DNA from: Nocardia lijiangensis NBRC 108240
GTDB taxonomy: Bacteria; Actinomycetota; Actinomycetes; Mycobacteriales; Mycobacteriaceae
Assembly (NCBI RefSeq): GCF_001613045.1
Contig: NZ_BDBP01000033.1
Coordinates: forward strand, 1-64,000
DNA length: 64,000 bases
Direction: 5' to 3'
How positions within the stretch are numbered: position 1 is the stretch's first letter; every line of letters starts with the position of its first letter. The notes beneath the pieces were generated by a model that saw nothing but the letters and a program-made list of their open reading frames with translations, ran no database searches and was not told the origin of the DNA. This document shows positions 1 through 9,242 of this stretch, piece by piece. The position numbers and the translations under genes were made by a program.

Positions 1-653
1 GCGAGGTCCGCGGACGGCTTGCCGTCGGCCTCATCCCCACGGTCGCCGCGGTCGATGTGCCCGGCGCGCTGCGGGTTTTCCGCGCGCGCTACCCGCACGT
101 GCGCATCGGCCTGCGGGTGGGCGCGAGCGAGGATCTCGTCGAGCAGGTCGAGCGGGGAGCCATCGACGTGGCGTTCCTCGGGCTGCCGACCACCGCGCGA
201 CCCCGCGGGGTCGCCGCCCACGAACTCGCCCGTGACCGGCTCGTCGCCGTGGTCGCGCCGGACCATCCGCTCGCCGGGGAATCGACGGTCGACCTGCGCA
301 GGCTCGCGTCCGAGGTCTTCGTCGACCTGCCGGCCGGAACCGCAGGACGCGTCCAATCCGACCAAGCCTTCACGGCCGCCGGTCTCGACCGCGACGTCGC
401 GTTCGAAGTGACCACCGCGGACTACATCACGCGACTCGTCGGCCAGAACCTCTGCGTGGCCATGCTCCCCGCCGCCTACGCCCCGCAGCTCACCGGCGTG
501 GTCACCATCGAGGTCGACGACGCGCCCGCCCGTGTCGAGTACGTCGTCTGGAACCGCTGCGGCCGCACGCCGGCGGCGGCCGCGTTCCTCTCCATCCTCG
601 ATATCCCGATCCCGGGCACGCCCGCCGACGGTCCGGCGGGCGCGGCTCACTGA
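1..653 (+). CDS. LysR-family transcriptional regulator, C-terminal part (5' end outside window)
   Basis: The reading frame is open from base 3 to the stop at 651-653, so the gene begins left of the window. What remains (about 216 residues) matches the effector-binding half of a LysR regulator: an early VGLIPTVAAVDVP segment, a DVAFLGLP strand and a VAVVAPDHPLA strand, the order typical of the periplasmic-binding-like fold. The N-terminal winged helix-turn-helix is not visible, so the DNA target cannot be judged. LysR proteins normally control a divergent neighbour, which would lie upstream of the window. It converges on the kinase gene with only 7 bases between the two stops. Confidence 0.85.
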   Translation, partial: EVRGRLAVGLIPTVAAVDVPGALRVFRARYPHVRIGLRVGASEDLVEQVERGAIDVAFLGLPTTARPRGVAAHELARDRLVAVVAPDHPLAGESTVDLRRLASEVFVDLPAGTAGRVQSDQAFTAAGLDRDVAFEVTTADYITRLVGQNLCVAMLPAAYAPQLTGVVTIEVDDAPARVEYVVWNRCGRTPAAAAFLSILDIPIPGTPADGPAGAAH

Positions 654-660
654 CGCGCGA

Positions 661-2940
661 TCACTTCCCCGGTCCGGCCGGACCGGCGGTTCTGCGGCGC
701 CTCGGGCGCTCGGAGCGGTCGCCAAGGGCAGGAACGGCGATCACCCGATCCAGCGCGCGCAGGTCGGCGTCGAGCTTCCTGAACAGCCAGTACGCGGCGA
801 CGAAGGCGAGGCCCGCGCCCGCGCACAAGCCGAGCACCGAATCGCGTACGAGCGCAAGCTCGTCCGATTCGAGGGCGCTGAATCCCGCAAGCACCCCGAT
901 CACCGGCACCGACGCGGAGACCGCGAGATAGACCGTGGTTCTTCGACGCAGCCAGTGCAGATCGGCCGAGTCGCGCTCCGTGGCGCGGCCGTGGCGCAGA
1001 TAGATGGGATAGACGCAGCGAACGACATAGAAGGTGGAGAGGAAGAACGTGTAGGCGACGGAGATGGTGCCCGCCACCAGCACGGTCATCGCCGCGTGGA
1101 TCTGTAGCCGCAACGGCAGGTCGGTGAGCCAGCGCAGCAACAGCACGCCCGTCACGGTGGCGATGAGCGCGCCGAGAAGGGTGTTCAGCGCACACAGATC
1201 GCCCCACAGCAGTGTTCGCGATCGCATCCGCGCGAGCGTCGACTCGTCATAGCGCCTGCCCTCGCGCAAGCCGCGCAAGACCGCAAGCAAGTCACGCGAT
1301 ATGTACACGTAGATGACGACGGCCAACGGCAAGACAGCGAGGATGCACGCGATCACGCCCCTGTCGATCTGCGAGTTGATGGCGTCGGGCACGCGCTCTC
1401 TGATCAGGTTCTGGGCGTGTGTGGCCAGGTAGCCCGTAGCCAGGCCGATTCCGACCAGCGAGGACAACCACAGGATCGGGGTCGGCCACCGCGAGAGGCG
1501 CGCCCGCCAGCTGTCCGGCGGCGGATAGACGAGGTCGCGGGCCCGCGCCTCGAGGCACAGGTCGAGCTGCTGGGCCAATTCCGAACCGCACGAATAGCGG
1601 TCCGCGCGGTCGGGCGACAGGCACTTCAGCAGCACTTGACGCAGGGCCGCGGGGCAGTCCGGCGGTAGATCGGACAGGAACTTCGAGTCGATCGGCCTGC
1701 GCCGCAGTTCGAGCATGCGGGCCAGCGACGTCTCCGACTCGCCCGCGGATGTTTCGTCCTCGAAGGGACGCCGTCCGGTCAGCAGTTCCCACAGCATGAC
1801 GGCCAGCGCGAAGATGTCGCTTCGGGTGTCGAGGTCAGCGGCGGTCGCGGGCAGCTCCGGGTGACAGGCCTCGAGCTGTTCGGGCGACATGTACGACAGC
1901 GATCCGCCGAAGTACGCCAGCGGACTCGCGCCCTTGACGCGTGTGCTGAAGCTGACGTTGAAATCGGCCAGCTTCGGGATGCCTTCGGCACTGAGCAGGA
2001 CGTTCGCGGGTTTGATGTCGCGATGCAGCACCCCGCGCTCGGACGCGTGCTGCAACGCGTCCGCGAGCCGGCGGCCCAGCCAGGCGACGGTCTCCGGCCA
2101 GGTCAGCGCGGCGGTCCGTTCGCGAACAGCCGAATCGGCGGGCCGCACCTCGCCCTTGTCGGCAAGCACGTCGTCGACCGCGTCGAGCAGCAGCTGCCCG
2201 GTGTGCTGTCCCTCGGGCGTCGAGCGCCGCAAGCGCAGCACGTCGAGCAGCGTTCCGCCCGGTAGATACTGCATGTAGAGCAGCTTCAGCTCGCCGTCGG
2301 CGATGAGTCGCTGGTCGAAGATGCGCACGATGTATTCGTGGTCCAGTTGGGCGAGGGTCTGCGGCTCGATGCCGTGGTTGTGGGAGATCTTGACCGCGAC
2401 AAGTCGCTGCATGGATTGTTGCCGGGCGAGGTACACCTGGGCGAAGGCGCCCGCGCCGATCCGCATCAGCAGGTCGAAATCATCGATACGGTCGCCGACA
2501 TCGATGGCGTCGAGCAGCACTTGCGCACCTGGACGAGCGATCATCGTGCTGCGATAGTCGCTGCTGAGCTCGGGATCCTCGGCCGCGCCGGTGACCTCGG
2601 CGAGGGCGGCGGGAGCGTCGGCGGTGTGCACACCGCGGCGCACGGCGTGAAGTTCCTCGTAGACGAGTTCGGCCGGGAGCGGACCCTCGCGCAGCTCGGT
2701 GAATTCCGCGCGGTAGTCGATCAGTCGCTTGGGAAAGTGATGACGCAGCCAGCGGTATTCGAGGTCGATCTTGATCAGTTCGATCAGCACGGTGCGCCGC
2801 GCCCACGGTTCCCGCGGCAGGTACGCCGACAGGTCGGGCGGGGACCCGGATGCCCAGGCCTCGGAAAACCGCGCCACGGCGGTGGCCAGCGCGGTGCGGG
2901 TACGTTCGGCTGAATCGACCAGGTCGATCGGCTCGTACAT
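661..2940 (-). CDS. Membrane-anchored Ser/Thr protein kinase of planctomycete-like type
   Basis: 759 residues. The kinase domain spans about residues 155-465: glycine-rich loop near 161-168, VAVK with Lys184, HRDIKPANVLL with Asp308, metal-binding motif DFN (326-328) in place of DFG, and SPEQ (352-355) for the APE motif. About 150 residues precede it, including LIELIKIDLEYRW near 52-64. That stretch and the DFN motif are features I associate with kinases common in Planctomycetes rather than the PknB group of actinobacteria; this is from memory and not searched. After the kinase come about six hydrophobic segments (from residue 489 to 735) and a basic tail. No PASTA domain is present. Likely a membrane-bound signalling kinase; substrate unknown. 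Horizontal origin is an inference. Confidence 0.88.
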   Translation of the reverse strand: MYEPIDLVDSAERTRTALATAVARFSEAWASGSPPDLSAYLPREPWARRTVLIELIKIDLEYRWLRHHFPKRLIDYRAEFTELREGPLPAELVYEELHAVRRGVHTADAPAALAEVTGAAEDPELSSDYRSTMIARPGAQVLLDAIDVGDRIDDFDLLMRIGAGAFAQVYLARQQSMQRLVAVKISHNHGIEPQTLAQLDHEYIVRIFDQRLIADGELKLLYMQYLPGGTLLDVLRLRRSTPEGQHTGQLLLDAVDDVLADKGEVRPADSAVRERTAALTWPETVAWLGRRLADALQHASERGVLHRDIKPANVLLSAEGIPKLADFNVSFSTRVKGASPLAYFGGSLSYMSPEQLEACHPELPATAADLDTRSDIFALAVMLWELLTGRRPFEDETSAGESETSLARMLELRRRPIDSKFLSDLPPDCPAALRQVLLKCLSPDRADRYSCGSELAQQLDLCLEARARDLVYPPPDSWRARLSRWPTPILWLSSLVGIGLATGYLATHAQNLIRERVPDAINSQIDRGVIACILAVLPLAVVIYVYISRDLLAVLRGLREGRRYDESTLARMRSRTLLWGDLCALNTLLGALIATVTGVLLLRWLTDLPLRLQIHAAMTVLVAGTISVAYTFFLSTFYVVRCVYPIYLRHGRATERDSADLHWLRRRTTVYLAVSASVPVIGVLAGFSALESDELALVRDSVLGLCAGAGLAFVAAYWLFRKLDADLRALDRVIAVPALGDRSERPRRRRTAGPAGPGK

Positions 2941-3119
2941 CGCCTAGCTCGGGATCAGCCTCGGGCGATCACACGGCGGGCTGCGCGCGATGTGGCCGTA
3001 CTTCTCGGTCGCCCCACAGTAGCTCCTTTCGCCATCCTCCCCGCTCAAGGGTATCGCTCCACAATCAGCGAATGTGTGGCAAATTCCGGCTCGCCCGTGG
3101 CGGACATGCGCGAGCGGCG

Positions 3120-5327
3120 CTATCGCACGGATGACGCCGCGGATTCGGTGCGGGGAGCGAGCCGATGTTCGAGTTCGGCGCCTTCGATGTCGAGGTCGGG
3201 AACGTAGCGGGCGAACCATCGCGGGTGGTACCACATGCGGTTGCCGACGAGCGCCATGATGGCGGGCACCAAGGTCAGCCGGACGACGAAGGCGTCGAGC
3301 AGAACGCCGACGGCAAGGGTGAACGCCAGCGGTTTGACGATCGGGTTGTCGACGGTGGTGAAGGCGACGAAGACGGCGAACATGATCAGCGCGGCGGCGG
3401 TCACGACGCGCGCGGAGTGGGCGACGCCGTTCTGCACCGAGGTGACCGCGTCCGCGGTGCGGGTGTGTTCCTCCTTGATCCGGGAGACGACGAAGATCTG
3501 GTAGTCGCTGGACAGACCGAAGATGATGGCGAGGGTGATGATCGGCAGGAAGCTCAGCGTCTGCGCCTTGGTGACGTCGAAAAGTTCGGCGCCCCAGCCC
3601 CATTGGAACACCGCGACCTGTGCGCCGAGGGCGGCGAAGACCGAAAGGATGAATCCGGCGATCGAGGACAGCGGGACCAGGATCGTGCGGAACGCGATCG
3701 TCAGCAACACCAGCGCCAGGCCGACGACGACCGCGAGGAAGATCGGCAGCGCCTCGGCGAGCCGGTCCGAGGTGTCGATATTGGCGGCCGTGGTGCCGCC
3801 GACCAGATACGTTGCCCCGGTGCCGCTTTCGAGGCGGTCGCGGTCGGCGCGCAGCCGGTTCACCAGGTCGGCCGTCGCGGGGTCGTCCGGCCCGGTCCGG
3901 GGGAAGACCTGGATCAGCAGCAGTCCGTCCCCGGTGCCCGCGGGCTGCACCGCGGCGACGCCGGGTTCCTGCTGGAGCCTGCCCATGAGGGTTTGCGCCG
4001 CGTCCGGGCCGGTGGCCCGCGACAGGTCGGTCACCACGAGCAGCGGTCCGTTGAAGCCGGGTCCGAACGACTTGTCGACCAGCTCGTAGGCCTTGTGGGC
4101 AGTGCTGGAGTCCGGCTGCGTTGCGCCACTGGGCAATCCGAGTTCCATGCGCGTGACCGGGAGCGCCAGCATCGCGAGCAGCGCGACGCCCAGGATCAGC
4201 AGCGGGATACGGAATCTCGTGACGAATCGTCCCCACGTGTGCCCGAACGTGCGCTCGGGCTCGTAGGCGGCGATGCGCGCCACCTCCTCCGGCCGCCCCG
4301 GGTGCAGCGGTGGCGAGATGAACCGGGCGACAGTGTCACCGGCGAAGGCCAGCAGGGCGGGCAGCAGCGTCAGCGCGACGAGCATGGCCACCAGCACCGC
4401 GCCCGCCGCGGTCAGGCCCATGACGGTGAGGAACGGGATGTTCGCCACCGCGAGTCCGCACAGCGCGATGATCACGGTGATCGCCGCGAACACCACCGAA
4501 CTGCCCGCGGTGCCGACCGCGAGTGGAATGGATTCCGCCGCGGCCATTCCCAGCACGATGTGGTGCCGGTGCCGCGACAGGACGAACAGCGCGTAGTCGA
4601 TGCCGCAGGACAGGCCGAGCATCAAAGCCAGCGACGTCGCCGCCGACGGCACGTCGACGTAGGCGGCGACCCCGAGGATTCCGGTGAGCCCGATACCGAC
4701 GCCCACCAACGCGGTGACGATGGGCAGGCCCGCCGCGACCGCGGCACCGAAGGTGATCAGCAAGATGATCAATGCCGCGACAACGCCGAGAAGCTCCGGC
4801 GTATGCGGGATTTCGGCCGTGAAGCCGGGATAGACCGCGCCGGAGAACTCCACGTCGAGTCCCGCCTCCCGCGCGGGGTCCGCGACGTGGGTCACCCCGT
4901 CGAGGGTCTCCTCACCGACCTCCCCCGCGGACACCGAGAACTGCACTCTGCCCAGCGCGACGCGCTGATCCGGCGACACCGCCTTGGCCTGGAACGGGTC
5001 GACGACCGCCGCGACCTGCGGCAGCCCACGCAACCCGGCCATCACCTGCTCGATCTGACCGGCGACCTGCTGGTCGGTCACCTTGGCCATCCCGGGCGTC
5101 GCGAAGACCACCTGCATCTGCGCGCCACTGAAGGCGGGTATGCGCTGCTGCAGCAACGACACGGCTTCCTGCGATTCGGTACCCGGGACCGTGAAATTGT
5201 CGGTCGTCTTGCCACCGGTTCCGGCGGCGAAGCCGACCGCGCCGGCCAGCAGCACGATCCAGATCGCCAGCACCCACCAGCGGCGACGGACTACGACCTG
5301 CCCGAGCGCGAACAGATACCGAGACAT
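3120..5327 (-). CDS. MmpL/RND-family membrane transporter
   Basis: 735 residues with the duplicated RND layout: an N-terminal transmembrane helix after a basic VVVRRRWW segment, a large extracytoplasmic loop, a bundle of helices with GLSCGIDYALFVLSRHRHH, a second loop, and a second bundle with GLSSDYQIFVVSRIKEEH. The paired GxxxDYxxFxxSRxxEE signatures are typical of MmpL exporters that use the proton gradient to move lipids or hydrophobic drugs. Length is near the short end of the family and the large C-terminal extension of long mycobacterial MmpLs is absent. It lies downstream of the catabolic operon on the same strand but has its own 134-bp upstream gap, which carries a copy of the operon's putative TetR operator. 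This suggests export of a toxic substrate or intermediate of that pathway (inference). Confidence 0.92.
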   Translation of the reverse strand: MSRYLFALGQVVVRRRWWVLAIWIVLLAGAVGFAAGTGGKTTDNFTVPGTESQEAVSLLQQRIPAFSGAQMQVVFATPGMAKVTDQQVAGQIEQVMAGLRGLPQVAAVVDPFQAKAVSPDQRVALGRVQFSVSAGEVGEETLDGVTHVADPAREAGLDVEFSGAVYPGFTAEIPHTPELLGVVAALIILLITFGAAVAAGLPIVTALVGVGIGLTGILGVAAYVDVPSAATSLALMLGLSCGIDYALFVLSRHRHHIVLGMAAAESIPLAVGTAGSSVVFAAITVIIALCGLAVANIPFLTVMGLTAAGAVLVAMLVALTLLPALLAFAGDTVARFISPPLHPGRPEEVARIAAYEPERTFGHTWGRFVTRFRIPLLILGVALLAMLALPVTRMELGLPSGATQPDSSTAHKAYELVDKSFGPGFNGPLLVVTDLSRATGPDAAQTLMGRLQQEPGVAAVQPAGTGDGLLLIQVFPRTGPDDPATADLVNRLRADRDRLESGTGATYLVGGTTAANIDTSDRLAEALPIFLAVVVGLALVLLTIAFRTILVPLSSIAGFILSVFAALGAQVAVFQWGWGAELFDVTKAQTLSFLPIITLAIIFGLSSDYQIFVVSRIKEEHTRTADAVTSVQNGVAHSARVVTAAALIMFAVFVAFTTVDNPIVKPLAFTLAVGVLLDAFVVRLTLVPAIMALVGNRMWYHPRWFARYVPDLDIEGAELEHRLAPRTESAASSVR

Positions 5328-5379
5328 GCGGATCCTCTCACCGAGTCACCAATCGACGGAGCGGCACGGCGCCATCCGC

Positions 5380-5410
5380 ACGATAACACGGTAAGTGATG
5401 ATTTCGTCAA
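5380..5410 (-). promoter_or_regulatory. Putative promoter and TetR operator of the MmpL gene
   Basis: On the minus strand TTGACG (5410-5405) is followed 18-19 bases later by TTATCG or TATCGT (5386-5380), a fair -35/-10 pair 53 bases from the MmpL start. The -35 box lies inside TGATGATTTCGTCA (5396-5409). Read on the other strand this is TGACGAAATCATCA, which matches the perfect palindrome at 11328-11341 in 12 of 14 positions. A repressor bound here would block the -35 region. Confidence 0.5.
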
Positions 5411-5461
5411 AAACGTAGTAATGGTCAGCAATCATTCGTGCGGCGCGGTCGGCCCGCGCGC

Positions 5462-6979
5462 TCAGCCTCGATCGCCGGGCGCGAACCGCGGCACGGCCGC
5501 ACACAGCGCGGACAGGTTCGTTCCGCAGCGCTGCACGGTTCCGTCGGGCCGGACCAGGGCCGCGGACGCGTGACCGCGGCGAAGCCAGCGGTGCAGGGCC
5601 GTCCCCGGCGCCGCGGGAAGCACGACTCCGCCGCGTTGCGCGATCCGCGTCCGCTCCGCCTCAGGCGGGTCGAGTGCGGTGATGATCGCGAACCGTCCCG
5701 CAACGATGTCGTCGACCGGCCGCCCGTCGGACAGTCGATCGTTCGGGGTCAGCCGACCGGCCAGACCGCGGCGCAGCAACGGTGCGATGACCAGGTCGGA
5801 GCGGCGCAGCGGCGGGGATTCACCGCTGGTGAGCATGCGGGCGAAGCCGGGCACCCGAGCCAACCGCGGTGCGATCAGACCGCGCAGGTGGTTGCCGAAC
5901 TCGCCGCCCTGGGTCATGGTCGCGCCGGTGAGCTTGGCCAGCCGGATCATGGCCCGCGCGTGCGGTTTTCGCTCGGTCTCGTAGGTGTCGAGCACGCTGC
6001 CGGCGAGCTCGCCGCGCAGTACCCCGGCCAGCTTCCAGGTGAGATTCGCGGCGTCGCGCAGGCCCGCGCCCATGCCTTGGCCGATGAACGGCGGCGTCAG
6101 GTGGGCGGCATCGCCGAGCAGGAATACCGGCCCCTTGCGCCAGCGGTCGGCGAGCTGGGCGCGGAAGGTGTATTCGGCGACCCGCACCAGCTCGAGGCGC
6201 TCGAACGCGGCCGTGTCGAGCCACGGTGCGATCAGCGGTCGCAGCTGCGGCAGGTCGCGGAAGTCCGCGGCGGTTTCGCCGGGGAGAAGCCGGAATTCCC
6301 ACCGGTAGCGGGTTTTTCCGATACGCATGTAGGTGGCGGCGCGCTTCGGGTCGCAGACCTGGTGGACGCCCTCCCAGTGCCCGAGGTCGGCGGTCGTGGC
6401 GATATCCACGACCAGCCAGCGCTGCGCGAATCGCAGATCCTGCATCCGCGCGCCGATCTCGTCGCGGACGAGACTGTTGGCTCCATCGCAGCCCAGCAGG
6501 TACCCGGCGCGCACGGACTCGTCTCGCCCGGTCGCCCGGTCGGCGAAATCCACCCGGACGCAATCACTCTCGATGGTCACGGCGGTGACTTCCGCGCCGC
6601 CACGCAGTGTCACCGACGGGTAGCGGCTCAGGTTGGCGCGCAGAATCGCTTCCAGTTCCGGCTGGTCGAACAGGTTCGCCTCAGGGTGCCCGTTGCGATC
6701 ACCGTCCGGATCGCGATCGAATTGCGCAAGCACCCGCCGATCGGGATCGATCAGCCGCAAACCCAGTGCCGGGCGGGAGATCGCGTCGAACTCGTCGCCG
6801 ACGCCGAGCCGCTCGACGATCCGGCGGATTTCGCCGTCGAGGTGGACCGCGCGCGGCTGCGGATAGACGCCCTCCCACCGTTCCAGAATCAGGGACTCGA
6901 TCCCGTATTGCGCCAGCAAGGTGGCCGCGGTGAGTCCGGCCGGGCCCGCTCCGACGAGCACGACCGGAATCGTGCGCAT
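5462..6979 (-). CDS. FAD-dependent aromatic hydroxylase, MhpA-like
   Basis: 505 residues from ATG at 6979; a GTG at 6985 overlaps the preceding stop as GTGA and is an equally good translationally coupled start. Group A flavoprotein monooxygenase: dinucleotide-binding VGAGPAGLTAA at the N-terminus, LLGCDGANSLVRD (DG motif) in the middle and GDAAHLTPPFIGQGMGAG for FAD ribityl binding. The PRAVHLDGEI segment and a PELE helix are typical of 3-(3-hydroxyphenyl)propionate hydroxylases, which put a second hydroxyl ortho to a phenol. It is the last gene of the operon, whose first gene is a ring-cleavage dioxygenase homologue, so it probably makes that enzyme's catechol substrate. The actual substrate is not readable from sequence. 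Confidence 0.85.
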   Translation of the reverse strand: MRTIPVVLVGAGPAGLTAATLLAQYGIESLILERWEGVYPQPRAVHLDGEIRRIVERLGVGDEFDAISRPALGLRLIDPDRRVLAQFDRDPDGDRNGHPEANLFDQPELEAILRANLSRYPSVTLRGGAEVTAVTIESDCVRVDFADRATGRDESVRAGYLLGCDGANSLVRDEIGARMQDLRFAQRWLVVDIATTADLGHWEGVHQVCDPKRAATYMRIGKTRYRWEFRLLPGETAADFRDLPQLRPLIAPWLDTAAFERLELVRVAEYTFRAQLADRWRKGPVFLLGDAAHLTPPFIGQGMGAGLRDAANLTWKLAGVLRGELAGSVLDTYETERKPHARAMIRLAKLTGATMTQGGEFGNHLRGLIAPRLARVPGFARMLTSGESPPLRRSDLVIAPLLRRGLAGRLTPNDRLSDGRPVDDIVAGRFAIITALDPPEAERTRIAQRGGVVLPAAPGTALHRWLRRGHASAALVRPDGTVQRCGTNLSALCAAVPRFAPGDRG

Positions 6980-6981
6980 GG

Positions 6982-7338
6982 TCACGGAAGAACTCCGGAC
7001 AGGGTCACCACGTAGCCGGCGGCGGCGAGGGCGGTCACGGCCGCGGGCGCGATGTCGGGGATGCCGTCGCCGTTGCGGAGATGGGTGACCACGGCGCCGC
7101 ACATCAGCAGCGTCAGCCCCGTTCCTGCCGCAATGCCGATCGGCGGGAGCACGAAACCGAGCAGCACGCCACCGGCCGCGACGATTTCGAGTGCACCGAT
7201 ACCCCGGTAGGCGGTGGTCGTATAGCCGAGATGCTCGGCGCGTTGACGCATCGGGGCGAGCGCCAGCAGCTTGGCCGCTCCGAAGGACAGGAACTCCGCC
7301 GCCAGCAGACCTGCCAGCACGTTCGACACGATTGTCAT
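6982..7338 (-). CDS. DoxX-family membrane protein
   Basis: 118 residues, four predicted hydrophobic helices with few charges between them, and the AAEFLSFGAAKL and GALEIVAAGG segments seen in DoxX-like proteins. DoxX-like proteins often sit beside oxidoreductases; no enzymatic activity can be assigned. The ATG at 7338 overlaps the stop of the upstream synthetase as ATGA, and its own stop overlaps the GTG of the monooxygenase, so it belongs to the same transcript. It might anchor or assist the monooxygenase at the membrane (inference only). Confidence 0.75.
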   Translation of the reverse strand: MTIVSNVLAGLLAAEFLSFGAAKLLALAPMRQRAEHLGYTTTAYRGIGALEIVAAGGVLLGFVLPPIGIAAGTGLTLLMCGAVVTHLRNGDGIPDIAPAAVTALAAAGYVVTLSGVLP

Positions 7339-9242
7339 TGCAACTCCATAACTTTCCAGGCGATCGCGTAGCGACCGAGAATGGTTTCGACCTCCCGTTT
7401 GTCGGAGGAGGGGTCGAGTTCGACCGTCGCGACGATCGCGCCGTCCTCGACCGCGGCCGTGATGGCGCGTACTCCGGCGGTCTCGGCGAGCGCCTCGAGC
7501 AGTTCGCGGCGGGTGGCGTCGGCGCGCAGGCCGAGCTTGTAGGGCTTGCCGACGTCGGTGACCGGGAGCGCGTCGAGGACGGTGACCGTCTTGGGTGCGG
7601 CGGCGCGCTCGTGCACCCGGTCGGCGGCCCACTCCACCAGCTCCGATTCGGTGACGTCCGTGCCTGCCGTGAGCACGACATAGGCGACGGGCACCTCACC
7701 GGCGTGCACGTCCGGGCGCCCGACCGCACCGGCGGCGCCGACCCGCGGGTGCGTCAGCAGGGCGTCTTCGATGGTCGCTGGGTCGATGTTGTGGCCGCCG
7801 CGGATGATGAGATCCTTGGCGCGGCCGTGCAGGTGGAGGAAGCCGTCCTCGTCGATGTGGGCGAGATCGCCGGTGTCCAGCCAGCCCCCGACCAGTGTGC
7901 CCAGCCCGTCGAGTGTATGGCCGCGGTCGTCGCGACCGGTCACGTAACCGGCGAAAACCGTTGGGCCGCTGATGATCAGCACGCCGATCTGCCCGGCGGG
8001 CAGCTTCTCCCACTTCCCGTCCCCGTTACTGCGGACGACCTCGACATGCTGGTACGGCATGCGTTGCCCTACCGCGCCGGGTCGAGGCCGCTCCGGGAAG
8101 CTGCGAGCAGTCGCACAGGTCGCTTCGGTGAGGCCGTAGCCCTCCACCAGGGTCACGCCGGTGTGCGCCTGGAAGTTCTCGCACACCGCGCGCGGCAACG
8201 GCGACGCGCCGACCAGCGCGTAGCGCAGGCTGGAGATGTCGGCGTCGATCGGGCACTGCGCGAGCACGGCGTACACGGTCGGCACGGCGCTCATCGCGGC
8301 GATCTCGTAGTGCGCCACGATGTTCCAGAACTGCGCGTACAGGGCGAAGTCCCGATAGCCGAGCGGTCCCGCCCACACCACCGATTGACCGCGGAACATC
8401 GGCGCGAGCAGGGTGACGACGAGGGCGTTGACGTGGAACAGCGGTAGCGCGGCGAAGACGACCGCGTCCTGATCGAGCAGCGAGTTGGCGGCGATCATCC
8501 ACGCGTTGGCGACCTCGCCGGAGTGCCGGTGCGCGGCCAGCTTCGGCACACCGGTGGTGCCTCCGGTGTGGAACAGCGCGGCCAGATCCGAGGCAGCGGG
8601 CGGCACTCCGCGGAATCGCGACGAATCCTGTTCGCGTGCAAGGGTATCGAGGTAGCCGATCCGAACCCCGTCGATCGCGGGCAGCGCCTGCGGCAGCTCC
8701 GTGGCGGCGGTCGGGCGCAGCGCCAGCACCGCGTCCACCAGTCCGGCAGCGGCCAGCTCACCCGTCGACGCCCAGGTGTCGGCGGCGAGTTCGGGACCGG
8801 CGGAGATCACCACCCTGGCACCGGAGCGGCGCAGCAGTTCGGCGATGTGCGCACGCGAGAGTCCGCCGTTGATCGGCGCGGCGATGCCCGCCAGCTGCGC
8901 GGCGAGGGTGGCGGGGATCAGCTCGGCGCAATTGGGCGCGATGAGCGCGACGGCGTCGCCGCGGCGCACGCCGAGTTCGCGCAGGAGGTTCGCGTACCGG
9001 TGGACATCGGCGAGTAATTCGGCGTAGGAGCGCTGCAACGGTTCTCGCCAGCGCGCAGCCTCGGGCAGCACCGTGAGCGCGTTGCGTTCCGGCCACCGCG
9101 TCGCGGCCCGGACGAGCAGGGCGTAGGTCGATTCGGGCAGGCCGCGCGCGTCCAGGGGCACGGATTCGATAGCCGCCAAGTCCTCGGGACCGGCGTAGCG
9201 GGGCCAGAGCAGGTCTTCGGCCTCGAGCGTCGTCTCGGTCAC
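7335..9242 (-). CDS. Acyl-CoA synthetase (AMP-forming)
   Basis: 635 residues from GTG at 9242. ANL superfamily: P-loop LFHTGGTTGVPK, the GYGLTEATCATA motif A5 region, GWLDTGDLAHIDEDGFLHLHG and the hinge GRAKDLIIRGG, followed by a small C-terminal domain. The usual catalytic lysine region reads PVTDVGKPYKLGLR. It activates a carboxylic acid to the CoA thioester through an acyl-AMP. In this operon it would act either on a phenylalkanoate before ring attack or on an acid released after ring cleavage. Its GTG shares bases with the stop of the FAH-type gene (GTGA) and its stop with the DoxX start. Longer than many ligases because of an N-terminal extension of about 40 residues. Confidence 0.88.
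   Translation of the reverse strand: MTETTLEAEDLLWPRYAGPEDLAAIESVPLDARGLPESTYALLVRAATRWPERNALTVLPEAARWREPLQRSYAELLADVHRYANLLRELGVRRGDAVALIAPNCAELIPATLAAQLAGIAAPINGGLSRAHIAELLRRSGARVVISAGPELAADTWASTGELAAAGLVDAVLALRPTAATELPQALPAIDGVRIGYLDTLAREQDSSRFRGVPPAASDLAALFHTGGTTGVPKLAAHRHSGEVANAWMIAANSLLDQDAVVFAALPLFHVNALVVTLLAPMFRGQSVVWAGPLGYRDFALYAQFWNIVAHYEIAAMSAVPTVYAVLAQCPIDADISSLRYALVGASPLPRAVCENFQAHTGVTLVEGYGLTEATCATARSFPERPRPGAVGQRMPYQHVEVVRSNGDGKWEKLPAGQIGVLIISGPTVFAGYVTGRDDRGHTLDGLGTLVGGWLDTGDLAHIDEDGFLHLHGRAKDLIIRGGHNIDPATIEDALLTHPRVGAAGAVGRPDVHAGEVPVAYVVLTAGTDVTESELVEWAADRVHERAAAPKTVTVLDALPVTDVGKPYKLGLRADATRRELLEALAETAGVRAITAAVEDGAIVATVELDPSSDKREVETILGRYAIAWKVMELQ

Noticed and set aside
3165..5573. 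Plus-strand frame of about 800 residues opposite the MmpL gene
   Set aside because: Highly charged Asp/Arg/Gly-rich antisense of a GC-rich gene; the minus strand encodes a clear MmpL protein.
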